Shown: positions 42,944-52,441, counted from the stretch's first letter. The stretch: DNA of 64,000 bases from Bacillus_I endophytica_A (GCF_026790145.1 NZ_JALAMS010000015.1:124001-188000), one strand, 5' to 3'. The notes: generated from the sequence alone by a model not told the origin. Made by a program: numbers and translations.

Positions 42944-43462
42944 TTAATTTTTATACCTTAATGTTTTGACTTCCTCTATTAAAACTTGAAAAGGCACGTC
43001 TTTTTTTACAATATAAACGCTCGTTCCTTTAGGGACGTTTTCGTATAACCATTCTACATTTTCATTTGAGAGTCTAATGCATCCGTTTGTTACATATTGA
43101 CCAATTGAGCTACTTTGATTTGTTCCATGAATACCGTAAATTCTACCGTCTGTTTCACGAGCGTCAAATCCAATCCATCTTGTGCCAAGAGGATTTTCAG
43201 GACTTCCCCCTTCAATATCCTTTTTCCGATAATATGGATTTTTAGCTTTCACTATAACGGTAAAAAGCCCTTCTGGAGTTAGCTCTTCTGTTTTCCCAGA
43301 AGCAGCATCCACAACTTTTATAATATTATCTCCTTTAATAAACGCAGCTTGATTGATAGCTTTATTTACAATAACAAGCGGTTCTTGTTCTTGCTGATAA
43401 GCATGTGACGGAAAGAGTACAAAAGAGCAAAGCGCTAAACATAAAAACCGTAGAAGTTTCAA
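42944..43462 (-). CDS. yqjB: L,D-transpeptidase of the YkuD family (YqjB-like)
   Basis: Exported peptidoglycan cross-linking or modifying enzyme. Signal peptide about 1-21 (FLCLALCSFVLFPSHAYQ), then a YkuD domain (about 28-155) with the conserved His in YGIHGTNQ and the catalytic Cys in VTNGCIRLSN. 172 residues without a LysM domain. Gene order next to yqjA suggests B. subtilis yqjB; the name is from position and length, the function from the motif. Confidence 0.85.
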   Translation of the reverse strand: MKLLRFLCLALCSFVLFPSHAYQQEQEPLVIVNKAINQAAFIKGDNIIKVVDAASGKTEELTPEGLFTVIVKAKNPYYRKKDIEGGSPENPLGTRWIGFDARETDGRIYGIHGTNQSSSIGQYVTNGCIRLSNENVEWLYENVPKGTSVYIVKKDVPFQVLIEEVKTLRYKN

Positions 43463-43516
43463 AAAACCCCCTCCTTTTTGCGGTTATTCTTCACTTTTCT
43501 CGTTATTCTCATACAA

Positions 43517-43545
43517 AAAAAGCAAGCCTTTTCGGCTTGCTTTTT
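43517..43545 (-). terminator. Terminator of yqjA
   Basis: Twelve perfect base pairs (43517-43528 with 43534-43545) just at the yqjA stop; A and T runs on both sides. Confidence 0.85.
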
Positions 43546-44497
43546 ATATGTCTACTTTTAATGATTCTTTTGCTATTAAATATTGCTCCATCTCTTTCAT
43601 AAACCTGTACAGCTGTGCTCGTGCTTCAAATTCTTCACGCGTTTGGGGAAGCGGCATCTTTCGAAATTCTTTTGCAAGACTTTCAAGCTTCAGTAAAAAC
43701 AGCTTTGCTGTGTTTCCTGGATGAATGGAAAGACTAAGTTCTTCCATAAATGCTCCAATCATATGACGCTGTTCGACCATTGGTTCAATTGATGTAACAA
43801 CAGGTAGAATGCGTTCAATAATTTCGAACTGTTTTTCACGCGTCTTGAAATAGTGATAATAGTAATTTTCGGTGCGCCGAAAATGATTTTCAACATCCCT
43901 AAAAGACAAACTTTTTGCTTTTGCTAAAATGTTAGCTGTTTCGGTAATCTCCTGTCCCATCCACTGACTTTCATTCTTTTGTAAGTAAGATGCCATCTCG
44001 CCTAATATTTTCTTGAAATTATCTTCGATTTGGCATTGATATGTTTTGAGCTGTCGATCTAAGCTTGGCATGTAGAGGTTAGCTATGAGTGCTACGCCAA
44101 TTCCTGTTAAAATAATTCCTGTCTCGTTTAAGATAATACGCCATGTCACTTCACCGAATGAGTAAATATGCAAGATAATAACAGAACTTGTTACAATTCC
44201 TTCACTAACTTTTAAGAGAACCGTTGTTGGAATAAAGAAAAGAAGAAGAAGACCAATTGAGGCTGGGTTATACCCGATTAGCTCAAAGAAGATAAAAGAA
44301 AAACCCATTGCAATCATACATGCCACAAGGCGTGACCATGCACTTTGAACAGATTGCCTTGTTGAACTTTTCACACAAAGGATCGTCAAAATCCCTGCTG
44401 AAACAAAATTATCAAGAGACAAAAGCTGAGCGATGAAAATCGCAAGCCCTGTTCCAACTGCTGTTTTCAGCGTACGATAGCCAATTCGAAATTTCAT
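43544..44497 (-). CDS. yqjA: YqjA, aromatic-acid-exporter-like membrane protein
   Basis: 317 residues. The N-terminal half has about five to six membrane helices (TLKTAVGTGLAIFIAQLL, SRLVACMIAMGFSFIFFEL and so on) typical of the FusC/ArAE-like family PF06081 (DUF939); the C-terminal half (about 155-310) is a soluble helical domain (DUF939_C). Substrate unknown. Same neighbourhood as B. subtilis yqjA, next to the artPQR genes. Confidence 0.88.
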   Translation of the reverse strand: MKFRIGYRTLKTAVGTGLAIFIAQLLSLDNFVSAGILTILCVKSSTRQSVQSAWSRLVACMIAMGFSFIFFELIGYNPASIGLLLLFFIPTTVLLKVSEGIVTSSVIILHIYSFGEVTWRIILNETGIILTGIGVALIANLYMPSLDRQLKTYQCQIEDNFKKILGEMASYLQKNESQWMGQEITETANILAKAKSLSFRDVENHFRRTENYYYHYFKTREKQFEIIERILPVVTSIEPMVEQRHMIGAFMEELSLSIHPGNTAKLFLLKLESLAKEFRKMPLPQTREEFEARAQLYRFMKEMEQYLIAKESLKVDI

Positions 44498-44596
44498 ATT
44501 TTGTATACTCCTATAAGTTTAAAATAACTTCTTTCAATTTGTATCACGGAATCAAAAAACGCGCAATAGGTTCTCTTTCATATTCTAAAATAAAAA

Positions 44597-44622
44597 GGGA
44601 GTTACTTCGTAAAGTAACTCCC
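44597..44622 (-). terminator. Terminator of artPQR
   Basis: An 11-bp perfect stem (44597-44607 with 44612-44622, loop CGTA) just after the artR stop, followed on the minus strand by TTTTTA. Confidence 0.85.
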
Positions 44623-44628
44623 CCACTT

Positions 44629-45345
44629 TTATAAAACTTTTTCTAAAAATTCCTGCGCTCTTTCTGTTTTTGGTGCTGTAAAAAACGCTTCAGGTTCTCC
44701 TTCTTCGACAAGAAGACCATTATCTAAAAAGAACACTCTGTCAGCTACTTCACGAGCAAAACCCATTTCATGTGTAACAATAGCCATCGTCATGCCTGTT
44801 TGGGCAAGAGATTTCATAACTTCGAGCACCTCTTTTACCATCTCAGGATCAAGAGCTGATGTTGGTTCATCAAAAAGAATGGCATCAGGTTCCATTGCAA
44901 GCGCTCTTGCAATCGCAACACGCTGTTTTTGTCCTCCTGACAGTCTGTTTGGATAAGCGTCTGCTTTATTTGCCAAACCTACTTTTTCAAGAAGTTCTTT
45001 TCCTAACTTGATTGCCGATTCTTTTCCAACGCCTTTAACATTAATAGGTGCATATGTTACATTCTCTAACACTGTTTTGTGTGGGAAAAGATGAAAATGC
45101 TGAAATACCATACCGATATTTTGACGAATTTTCATCGCATTTTTCTCCGTTATCTGTTCCCCATTAATTTCCACAAGCCCATCAGATGGTTTTTCAAGTA
45201 AGTTAAGGCAGCGAAGGAACGTTGATTTCCCTGAACCAGAAGGTCCGATGATTGCCAAAACTTCCCCGTTTTTAATTTCTGTTGTAATTCCTTTTAATAC
45301 ATGTGTTTTACCGAACGATTTGTGTAAATTTTCAACCTTAATCAC
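44629..45345 (-). CDS. artR: Arginine ABC transporter, ATP-binding protein ArtR
   Basis: ABC ATPase of the polar amino acid uptake family (238 residues). Walker A GPSGSGKST, Q-loop VFQHFHLF, signature LSGGQKQRVAIARAL, Walker B AILFDEPTSALDPE and switch His in IVTHEMGF are all present. Energises the ArtP/ArtQ system. Overlaps artQ by 8 nt. Equivalent to B. subtilis yqiZ. Confidence 0.93.
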   Translation of the reverse strand: MIKVENLHKSFGKTHVLKGITTEIKNGEVLAIIGPSGSGKSTFLRCLNLLEKPSDGLVEINGEQITEKNAMKIRQNIGMVFQHFHLFPHKTVLENVTYAPINVKGVGKESAIKLGKELLEKVGLANKADAYPNRLSGGQKQRVAIARALAMEPDAILFDEPTSALDPEMVKEVLEVMKSLAQTGMTMAIVTHEMGFAREVADRVFFLDNGLLVEEGEPEAFFTAPKTERAQEFLEKVL

Positions 45346-45997
45346 TTTTCTTCAATCTCCCCTCGAGCTTTCTTCCGAGAAGCGTTAAAATCATAACCAT
45401 CACATAGTAGATAAGACCAGCTACTAGAAGCGGCTCTAAGTAAGAGTACAAATCTCCTCCAACGATATACGCTCTACGCATAACATCTGTAACACCAATT
45501 ACGGTTACAATTGCCGATTCTTTTGTTAATGAAATAAATTCGTTCATAAGCGCTGGTAAAATGTTTTTCAGTGCTTGTGGCAAAATAATGTGTCGTAATG
45601 TTTTTTGAGGCGGAACTCCTAAAGCCATTGCGGCTTCTGTTTGACCTTTGTCAACCGCTTGGATGCCTGCACGGATAATTTCTGAAATATAGGCAGCAGA
45701 GTTTAAAGCAAAAGCGGCCACCGCTGCTGGGTATGCTTCAATTTTGATTCCTGTTAATTCAGGAAGACCTGTATAAATAATAATAAGCTGTAATACAAGT
45801 GGCGTTCCTCGAAAAACAGATGTATAAATATTTGCAAGCCAAGCAAGAACTTTAAATCTACTAATCTTACATAGTGCTAGGATAATTCCGAATACAAAGC
45901 CGATTAAAGCGGCTAAAACAACAATCTGTAGCGTAACCTGTATCCCTTGTAAAATGTAAGAGATGGAAGGCCCGAGCTGTTGGAAATCCAGATTCAT
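45338..45997 (-). CDS. artQ: Arginine ABC transporter, permease ArtQ
   Basis: Integral membrane subunit (219 residues, about five helices) of the HisM/GlnP family. The EAA loop motif that contacts the ATPase is AALAL-like in EAAMALGVPPQKTLRHIILP. It works as a homodimer with ArtR. Equivalent to B. subtilis yqiY. Confidence 0.93.
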   Translation of the reverse strand: MNLDFQQLGPSISYILQGIQVTLQIVVLAALIGFVFGIILALCKISRFKVLAWLANIYTSVFRGTPLVLQLIIIYTGLPELTGIKIEAYPAAVAAFALNSAAYISEIIRAGIQAVDKGQTEAAMALGVPPQKTLRHIILPQALKNILPALMNEFISLTKESAIVTVIGVTDVMRRAYIVGGDLYSYLEPLLVAGLIYYVMVMILTLLGRKLEGRLKKSD

Positions 45998-46034
45998 TGT
46001 ATCCCTTCCCCTCTACTCTTTTCTTCGTCTTTCA

Positions 46035-46790
46035 TTAGTTGTTGAACCACTTTTGAATTAGTTTATCAACTTCACCGTTCTCTTGTTTTTCTTTTAGAAC
46101 GCGGTTAAATTCTTTTGTTAATTCACTGTCTTTCGGGAAAGCCATTGCCATTCCTGCATCGTCTCCGCCTTCCATCACAGTACCGTTTAGTTCTTTATCT
46201 TTTTCTAAATACCCTTTTGCAACATTATCTTCAATAATGGCTGCGTCAAAACGTCCCGCTTTCATCTCTGATACAAGCTGTGGAATACGATCGCGTGATT
46301 CAATTGTTAGATTAACGCTTTTCTTCGCTTCTTTTGCTGCATCTTCTTGAATAGAAGAAGTTTGAACTCCAACTGTTTTCCCTTTTAGATCTTCAATTGA
46401 TTTAATGCTTTTATCTGTTGTTACAATCATGTTTTTGTTTGTGTAATAAATTTCTGAGAAATCAACGTTCTTTTTACGCTTCTCAGTTGGTGTCATACCT
46501 GATAATACAAAATCAACTTGATCTGATTTTAAGGCTGTAATAAGTCCGTTAAATTCCATATCTTTTACTTCTACTTTATATCCAAGCTCTTTTGCTACCA
46601 TTTTAGCAAGATCAATGTCAAAACCGACAACTTCTTCACTTTTACCTGTATCTACATATTCAAATGGAGGGTAGTCTGCTGACGTTCCCATAACTAATAC
46701 TTTTTTATCTTCGCTATTTTCCTTGCTTCCACACGCTGAAAGAAGGCCAACGATTAATACGAATACAAATAATAAAGACCATTTCTTCAT
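46035..46790 (-). CDS. artP: Arginine ABC transporter, substrate-binding lipoprotein ArtP
   Basis: Extracellular binding protein of the SBP-3 family (251 residues). Lipoprotein signal MKKWSLLFVFVLIVGLLSACG with the lipobox LSAC (Cys about 20). PPFEYVD and VGFDIDLAKMVAKELG are the usual ligand-site strands. Arginine is suggested by homology to B. subtilis yqiX; other basic amino acids are possible. The ATG at 46790 is preferred over the GTG at 46793. First gene of artPQR. Confidence 0.92.
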   Translation of the reverse strand: MKKWSLLFVFVLIVGLLSACGSKENSEDKKVLVMGTSADYPPFEYVDTGKSEEVVGFDIDLAKMVAKELGYKVEVKDMEFNGLITALKSDQVDFVLSGMTPTEKRKKNVDFSEIYYTNKNMIVTTDKSIKSIEDLKGKTVGVQTSSIQEDAAKEAKKSVNLTIESRDRIPQLVSEMKAGRFDAAIIEDNVAKGYLEKDKELNGTVMEGGDDAGMAMAFPKDSELTKEFNRVLKEKQENGEVDKLIQKWFNN

Positions 46791-46866
46791 CACGATAAAT
46801 CCCCCTAAAATATAAATAATTAATCATATGATTTGATAACTTTTATTATTCTACTATATATTTTGT

Positions 46867-46894
46867 ATTATAACGGAACTTTATAATTATGCAA
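46867..46894 (-). promoter_or_regulatory. artP promoter with candidate ArgR (AhrC) box
   Basis: Minus-strand -10 TATAAT (46867-46872) and -35 TTGCAT (46889-46894), spacer 16. The sequence TGCATAATTATAAA (46880-46893) fits an ARG box TGNATWWWWATNCA with one mismatch and overlaps the -35, where a repressor would block RNA polymerase. In B. subtilis the arginine regulator AhrC controls arginine metabolism genes; binding here is inferred. A separate perfect 12-bp palindrome AATCATATGATT (46822-46833) lies in the leader. Confidence 0.5.
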
Positions 46895-47015
46895 TATATT
46901 TTTTAAATATAAATTTGTTTTTTCATAGATTCCCTCATATAACAACCAATTAACACCTTTCTATATTAGATATTTAAGGCGCACACTTATAAAAGTAGTA
47001 ATTTTATGCAAAAAA

Positions 47016-47041
47016 AGAAGAACGATAATCATCGTTCTTCT
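47016..47041 (-). terminator. Terminator of brxB
   Basis: Eleven perfect base pairs (47016-47026 with 47031-47041, loop AATC) 10 nt after the brxB stop, followed on the minus strand by TTTTTTGC. Confidence 0.88.
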
Positions 47042-47051
47042 ACAAAACTAT

Positions 47052-47489
47052 TTATACTTCCTCACAGTGTTTTTCAAATGCTTCTTGCAGCTTCATTACA
47101 ACTTGCATTGGTTCATGTCCTTCGATTTCGTGTCTTTCAACCATTGAAACAAGTTTTCCATCTTTTAAAAGAGCAAATGATGGAGATGATGGCGGATAGT
47201 CTGTAAAATACTCACGAGCGCGTGCTGTTGCTTCCTTATCTTGACCAGCAAAAACCGTAACAAGACGCGTTGGACGTTTGTCATAGTGAACAGAGTGAGC
47301 TGCTGCTGGACGAGCAATGCCGCCTGCACACCCACAAACAGAATTCACAAGAACAAGAGTTGTTCCTGATTGAGCAAATGTATCTTCGACGTCTTCTGGC
47401 GTTGTAAGCTCAGTATATCCTGCGGCTACCGCCTCTTGACGTGCTTGTCTGACAACGTCATTCATAAATAAATTGAAATTCAAATCCAT
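47052..47489 (-). CDS. brxB: Bacilliredoxin BrxB (YqiW)
   Basis: Thioredoxin-fold de-bacillithiolase (145 residues, family UPF0403). Active-site CGC: Cys52-Gly-Cys54 in VNSVCGCAGGIARPAA. Removes bacillithiol from mixed disulfides under oxidative stress, which also says the organism makes bacillithiol. Same length as B. subtilis YqiW. Monocistronic with its own terminator. Confidence 0.95.
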   Translation of the reverse strand: MDLNFNLFMNDVVRQARQEAVAAGYTELTTPEDVEDTFAQSGTTLVLVNSVCGCAGGIARPAAAHSVHYDKRPTRLVTVFAGQDKEATARAREYFTDYPPSSPSFALLKDGKLVSMVERHEIEGHEPMQVVMKLQEAFEKHCEEV

Positions 47490-47590
47490 TGTGTGCTGTT
47501 CCTCCTTATTGACCGTTTTTCTCTAACGCTTCAAACGAGTCTTTTCTCTTTATCTTAGCAACTTTTATAAAAGAACACAATGAGAATGGT

Positions 47591-48598
47591 TTAGTCACAG
47601 CGTTCATTTTTCGCGGTCTTTTTTTCATAAAGGTGAATAAGCTCATATGCCCCCTCTAGTGCGGTTAAGCTTCCATGCTCTGTTCTTGTTTTAATATCAT
47701 AAAAATATTTTTTCACTTCTTCATTTTCATAAAAAGAATTCCATAAATACTCTCTCACAAGACTTTCTAACCAAGCATTTGACTGCTTCATTCTATTTTC
47801 GTAAAAAAGATGTCTTTCTTTCATGTATGTTTTAAACTCACAAATGATATCCCATATTTCTTCTATTCCTTCATTATCTAATGAAGAGCACGAAACAGCT
47901 TTAGGCTCCCATCCATCTTGATTGCTATGCAATAAATGAAGAGAAAGCTCATACTCTTTTCGAGTGAGAAGCGCTTGTTGTTTATTGTTCCCATCCGCTT
48001 TATGAACACATAGAAGATCTGCAAGCTCTAAAATTCCTCGTTTCATCTGTTGAAGCTCGTCTCCTCCTCCTGTTAAAACAAGCAGAATAAAAAAATCAAC
48101 AAGCTCTCGAACTTCTGTCTCGCCTTGCCCAACTCCTACTGTTTCAATAAAAATAACGTCATATCCTGCTGCTTCACATAAAAGGATGCTTTCTCTCGTT
48201 TTATAGTGAACGCCACCAAGCTTTCCACCAGATGGAGACGGTCTAATAAACGCTCTCTTGTTTCTTGCTAATTCACTCATTCTTGTTTTATCTCCTAAAA
48301 TACTTCCTCCTGAAACAGTGCTGCTCGGGTCAACTGCCAATACAGCAACATGATATCCATTGTTACAAAGATATGTTCCAAGTGTTTCAATAAACGTACT
48401 TTTTCCTGCGCCAGGAACGCCGCTTACCCCGATTCTAATCGAGTTTCCAGAAAGGTGGTGAATAGCTTTTAGAATAGCTTCGGCTTTTTTTCTATGTTTT
48501 GCCGCATTACTTTCTATAAGCGTAATGGTTTGAGCTAAGAGAGCACGATCGCCATTTTTAATTCCTTCTATATATTCACTAACCGTTTTCTTTCTCAC
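47591..48598 (-). CDS. meaB: MeaB-type GTPase, methylmalonyl-CoA mutase chaperone
   Basis: G3E-family GTPase (335 residues) that protects and reloads the B12 cofactor of methylmalonyl-CoA mutase. P-loop GVPGAGKST (about 60), switch motifs VDPSSTVSGGSILGDKTRM and ETVGVGQGETEV, and the base-recognition CVHKADG. It also goes under the name ArgK. The stop of mutB and the start of meaB are adjacent (no gap), so the three genes mutA-mutB-meaB are one unit. Confidence 0.93.
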   Translation of the reverse strand: MRKKTVSEYIEGIKNGDRALLAQTITLIESNAAKHRKKAEAILKAIHHLSGNSIRIGVSGVPGAGKSTFIETLGTYLCNNGYHVAVLAVDPSSTVSGGSILGDKTRMSELARNKRAFIRPSPSGGKLGGVHYKTRESILLCEAAGYDVIFIETVGVGQGETEVRELVDFFILLVLTGGGDELQQMKRGILELADLLCVHKADGNNKQQALLTRKEYELSLHLLHSNQDGWEPKAVSCSSLDNEGIEEIWDIICEFKTYMKERHLFYENRMKQSNAWLESLVREYLWNSFYENEEVKKYFYDIKTRTEHGSLTALEGAYELIHLYEKKTAKNERCD

Positions 48599-50728
48599 CT
48601 ACTCCCCCTCAATTCTTTTTATAATCTCTTTTAATACGTTCTCAGCAGCTTCTGGAATAACGGTTCCAGGCCCAAAAATAGCAGCTGCTCCTTCTTTATA
48701 TAAAAAAGCGTAATCTTCCTTCGGAATCACTCCACCTACAATAACAACAATATCTTCCCGTTCTTGTGCTTTTAACTCGCTCATTAATTTGGGAAGTAAT
48801 GTTGTATGTCCTGCTGCAAGCGAGCTCATTCCGATAACATGAACGTCATTTTCAATTGCTTGACAAGCTGTCTCTTCAGGTGTTTGGAATAGAGGACCAA
48901 TGTCAACATCAAATCCTAAATCTGCAAAAGCACTGCCAATGACTTTTGCTCCTCTGTCATGTCCGTCTTGCCCCATTTTCGCGATTAAAATGCGTGGTCT
49001 TCTTCCTTCTTCTTCGTAAAATAGAGAAGTTTGCTTACGAATATTTGCAATCTTCTCTCTCTCTGAAAATGAGTGGCTATAAACACCGCTGACTGATTTT
49101 GTTACAGCTTGAAAACGGCCACTCGTTTTTTCAATAGCGTACGAAATTTCACCGAGCGTTGCTCGCGCTCTAGCAGCCTCAACAGCATGCTCTAGTAAAT
49201 TTCCCTTTCCTGTTTCGACTGCATTTGTTAAAAGAGAAAGCGTTTCGTTTACCCGTTCTTCATTCCGTTCTCTTCTTAATGTTTGTAGCCTAGCCATCTG
49301 CTTTTCTCTTACTTTCGTGTTGTCAATTTTTAAAATTTCAAGCGGCTCTTCGTTTTCATTTTTATACTTATTAACACCAACAATCACTTCTTCACCTGAA
49401 TCAATTTGGGCTTGACGTCTTGCAGCTCCTTCTTCAATTTTCAGCTTAGGCCATCCTGCTTCAATAGCTTTTAACATTCCGCCAAGTTCATTCATTTCTT
49501 TTAGATGCTCTCTCGCGCGCATAATAAGCTCATTTGTTAATTTTTCAACATAGTAAGAACCGCCCCATGGATCAATCACATTTGTGGTTCCTGTCTCTTC
49601 TCGGAGATAAAGCTGAGTTGTTCGAGCAATCTCGGCTGAAAAATCAGTTGGAAGCGCAATTGCTTCATCAAGCGCATTTGTGTGAAGAGATTGTGTGCCA
49701 CCCAAAACCGCAGAAAGAGCTTCAAGACACGTTCTTGCTACATTGTTAAACGGGTCTTGTGCTGTTAAACTCCATCCTGATGTTTGTGAATGTGTCCGGA
49801 GCATAAGTGATTTTGGATTTTTCGGCGAAAACGGCTCAATCAGCTCCGTCCATAGAAAACGTGCGGCTCTCATCTTAGCTATCTCCATAAAATAATTCAT
49901 GCCAATTCCCCAGAAAAAAGACAATCTTGGAGCAAAAGAGTCAATATCAATACCAGCTTCTATTCCTGTTTTAACGTACTCTAAACCATTTGCTAGCGTG
50001 TAAGCGAGCTCAACGTCTGCTGGGGCTCCTGCTTCTTGCATATGATATCCTGAAATGCTAATGCTATTAAACTTCGGCATATGTTTAGATGTGTAGGAGA
50101 AAATATCCGCAATAATTTTCATTGACATCGTTGGAGGATAAATGTAAGTATTGCGAACCATATACTCTTTTAAAATATCGTTTTGAATTGTACCAGAAAG
50201 CTTCGCACGCTCAACTCCCGCTTCCTCAGCAGCTACAATATAAAAAGCCATAACAGGAAGCACCGCACCGTTCATTGTCATCGAAACAGACATCTTATCA
50301 AGAGGAATGCCGTCAAATAAGATTTTCATATCCAAAATGGAATCAACCGCAACCCCTGCTTTGCCAACATCACTTTCAACACGAGGATGATCAGAATCAT
50401 ATCCTCGATGTGTTGCAAGATCAAAAGCAATGCTAAGCCCCTTTTGTCCCCCTGCAAGGTTTCGCTTGTAGAAGGCATTGCTTTCCTCAGCTGTGGAATA
50501 ACCTGCATACTGTCTTATTGTCCAAGGCTTTGTTGTATACATTGTAGGATATGGACCTCTCACATATGGAGACACTCCTGGCGCTGTATGAAGATGTTCA
50601 AAGTTCTCTTCCATATACATGTTGTAAATATCAATGTTTTCTACTGTTTTTCTTGTTTTAAGAGATACGGGTAAAAACTTCTCTTCATGTATTAAGAACG
50701 GTTTTTTGAAGGAAGGTCTTTTGTACAT
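48599..50728 (-). CDS. mutB: Methylmalonyl-CoA mutase, large (catalytic) subunit
   Basis: Adenosylcobalamin enzyme that converts (R)-methylmalonyl-CoA to succinyl-CoA. N-terminal TIM barrel (about 50-410) with RGPYPTMYTTKPWTIRQYAG and SISGYHMQEAGAPA; C-terminal cobalamin domain (about 575-709) with the base-off signature DGHDRG (axial His) and GMSSLAAGHTTLLP. 709 residues, normal length. ATG 50728 follows AAAGGAG and overlaps the mutA end by 37 nt. Confidence 0.96.
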   Translation of the reverse strand: MYKRPSFKKPFLIHEEKFLPVSLKTRKTVENIDIYNMYMEENFEHLHTAPGVSPYVRGPYPTMYTTKPWTIRQYAGYSTAEESNAFYKRNLAGGQKGLSIAFDLATHRGYDSDHPRVESDVGKAGVAVDSILDMKILFDGIPLDKMSVSMTMNGAVLPVMAFYIVAAEEAGVERAKLSGTIQNDILKEYMVRNTYIYPPTMSMKIIADIFSYTSKHMPKFNSISISGYHMQEAGAPADVELAYTLANGLEYVKTGIEAGIDIDSFAPRLSFFWGIGMNYFMEIAKMRAARFLWTELIEPFSPKNPKSLMLRTHSQTSGWSLTAQDPFNNVARTCLEALSAVLGGTQSLHTNALDEAIALPTDFSAEIARTTQLYLREETGTTNVIDPWGGSYYVEKLTNELIMRAREHLKEMNELGGMLKAIEAGWPKLKIEEGAARRQAQIDSGEEVIVGVNKYKNENEEPLEILKIDNTKVREKQMARLQTLRRERNEERVNETLSLLTNAVETGKGNLLEHAVEAARARATLGEISYAIEKTSGRFQAVTKSVSGVYSHSFSEREKIANIRKQTSLFYEEEGRRPRILIAKMGQDGHDRGAKVIGSAFADLGFDVDIGPLFQTPEETACQAIENDVHVIGMSSLAAGHTTLLPKLMSELKAQEREDIVVIVGGVIPKEDYAFLYKEGAAAIFGPGTVIPEAAENVLKEIIKRIEGE

Positions 50729-52377
50729 GCTTCGTCTCCTTTCAACGTTTCTATAAACAAAGCAAGCTTTGATAAAATATCCTCTTCTTTACATAGAAAG
50801 GTGCTGGATTTTCGAGGTACTTCATCCAACGCAAAAACAATTCGTTTATCAAACTGGAAAAGAGAAGGAAGATCGAACTGTTGATACAGTTCATTTTTGC
50901 CGCATAAAATATAGAAAGGTGAAAAATCTTCTTTTAAAAAGCTTTTTAAATCTTCTACTGTCGATAACATTGCACTTTCCTGCACCGTAAATCCAACAGA
51001 TGTAAATATTCTAGAAAAAAACGTGATTTCTTCCTGTTCTTTATGAAGAAGTAATAATGTAATGTTTCGTTTAGAAGGTGGTAAAGTAGCTAATATGCTG
51101 CTTCTTAGTTTTTCATAAGGAAATGCTCTTCTGTTTTCGTTTGAAATAAAGAGAGGTGGATTTTCCGTTCCATTTATATAATCTGTTGTCCCAACAATCT
51201 TAATATTTCCCTTTTGAATTTCCCTTTGTTCTTTTTCATGTATAATTGCTATTTCTCGCTGCCATGTTCCTTTTTTTAACGTATTAGCCATTCCTCCATC
51301 TTTTTCGATCGTTTGGAAATGAATCCAAGCTTTTTCGGCAAACTCTGTTGTTAAACTTTCAAGATAATAAGACCCCCCACCTCCGTCTAATACATAGGAA
51401 ATTCCGGTTTCATAATAAATAATGTGATGAAGGTTAAGAGCCATCCGAACCCCAAGGGGTGAATTTCGCTCATAAGGCTCAATATATAAACTATCAACTC
51501 CTCCTAATAGAGCTGAAAGAGATTCTGTTGTTGTACGAAGTAAGTTTGTATAAGTCATATAGGCTGTTTTATTACGAGAAGATGTTTTAGCATGAATATG
51601 TGGAAAGATAGAAGTTGGATTAGGAATGTGAAAACATTCTAGAAGATGAATCCAAAGCGCTCGAAACGCCCTGATTTTTGCTATTTCTTGAAAAAATTCG
51701 TTACTTATAGAAAAAGTGAATGCTATTTTTTTTGCGGTTTTTTCAGGCGATATTCCGCGTTTGGCAAAAGCATCTATATAATCACATGCAACAGCAATAG
51801 CACTTGCAAGTTGCTGAGTAACGGTTGCTCCATCCTGTTCATATGTAGAGGCATCTACAATAAGCAGTTTCCTACTTTCTTCTCTATCAATATAAAAAAG
51901 AGGCAAAAGCTCGTCATAAGCTTTCTCTAATGAAAAAGAAGATGAAGCATAATATTCACCAAGCGGGTCGCTCCCAATGATGCCTTTCATTTGTAGGGAA
52001 GCGTATTTTTGAAGAAAAGAAGCTAAATTTAAAGAAGGTTGCTTAATAAAAAAATAGGAATCTTTTTTTATTATATTTTCTAGATATGGCGATGCGTTAA
52101 TGTTTTCATGTAAGTAAAGAAAACGAGCTTCCTCTCCGTCACGTTGATAAGACGAAAAGTCTTCTGGTATGAGTGCAATCCTCCATGGCTGTTCACTATA
52201 CGGACTAGAACGATGTGTTCTTGTAAAAAGGGATGGAGCCGCTCCCTTCCAGTAAAGTGGTTCAATTTTGATTGAATCAAGGGTCTGTGAACAAATAGAC
52301 TCCCATTCCCTATCTTTCAATGTTTTTTTAGCTAGTGAAAGCCAAGCACTCTCTAAAACGCTTTCATTTTGCTTCAT
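50692..52377 (-). CDS. mutA: Methylmalonyl-CoA mutase, small subunit
   Basis: Structural partner of MutB (561 residues). The TIM-barrel half resembles MutB (WRIALIPED, ISNEFFQEIAKIRAFRALW, YVLDGGGGSYYLESLT). The C-terminal domain keeps the length of a B12 domain but lacks DxHxxG, as expected for the non-catalytic subunit. The ATG at 52377 is 8 nt behind AAGGAGG; the GTG in front of it is a weaker choice. First gene of mutA-mutB-meaB; a possible cre lies inside its first codons. Confidence 0.92.
   Translation of the reverse strand: MKQNESVLESAWLSLAKKTLKDREWESICSQTLDSIKIEPLYWKGAAPSLFTRTHRSSPYSEQPWRIALIPEDFSSYQRDGEEARFLYLHENINASPYLENIIKKDSYFFIKQPSLNLASFLQKYASLQMKGIIGSDPLGEYYASSSFSLEKAYDELLPLFYIDREESRKLLIVDASTYEQDGATVTQQLASAIAVACDYIDAFAKRGISPEKTAKKIAFTFSISNEFFQEIAKIRAFRALWIHLLECFHIPNPTSIFPHIHAKTSSRNKTAYMTYTNLLRTTTESLSALLGGVDSLYIEPYERNSPLGVRMALNLHHIIYYETGISYVLDGGGGSYYLESLTTEFAEKAWIHFQTIEKDGGMANTLKKGTWQREIAIIHEKEQREIQKGNIKIVGTTDYINGTENPPLFISNENRRAFPYEKLRSSILATLPPSKRNITLLLLHKEQEEITFFSRIFTSVGFTVQESAMLSTVEDLKSFLKEDFSPFYILCGKNELYQQFDLPSLFQFDKRIVFALDEVPRKSSTFLCKEEDILSKLALFIETLKGDEACTKDLPSKNRS
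52353..52366. promoter_or_regulatory. Possible cre site at the start of mutA
   Basis: On the minus strand TGAAAGCGTTTTAG fits the cre consensus TGWNANCGNTNWCA except for the last two bases. It lies 3-8 codons into mutA, where a bound CcpA could act as a roadblock. Weak by itself. Confidence 0.3.
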
Positions 52378-52409
52378 CACATTTTCCTCCTTCTTTATTC
52401 TCTATGATA

Positions 52410-52441
52410 AAGAAAGATAGCTTATATAAGCTATCTTTCTT
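52410..52441 (-). terminator. Palindromic terminator of the bkd operon
   Basis: A perfect 32-nt palindrome 13 nt after the bkdB stop. On the minus strand a short TTTCTT follows, so termination may be partial, and some read-through into mutA is possible. Confidence 0.65.
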
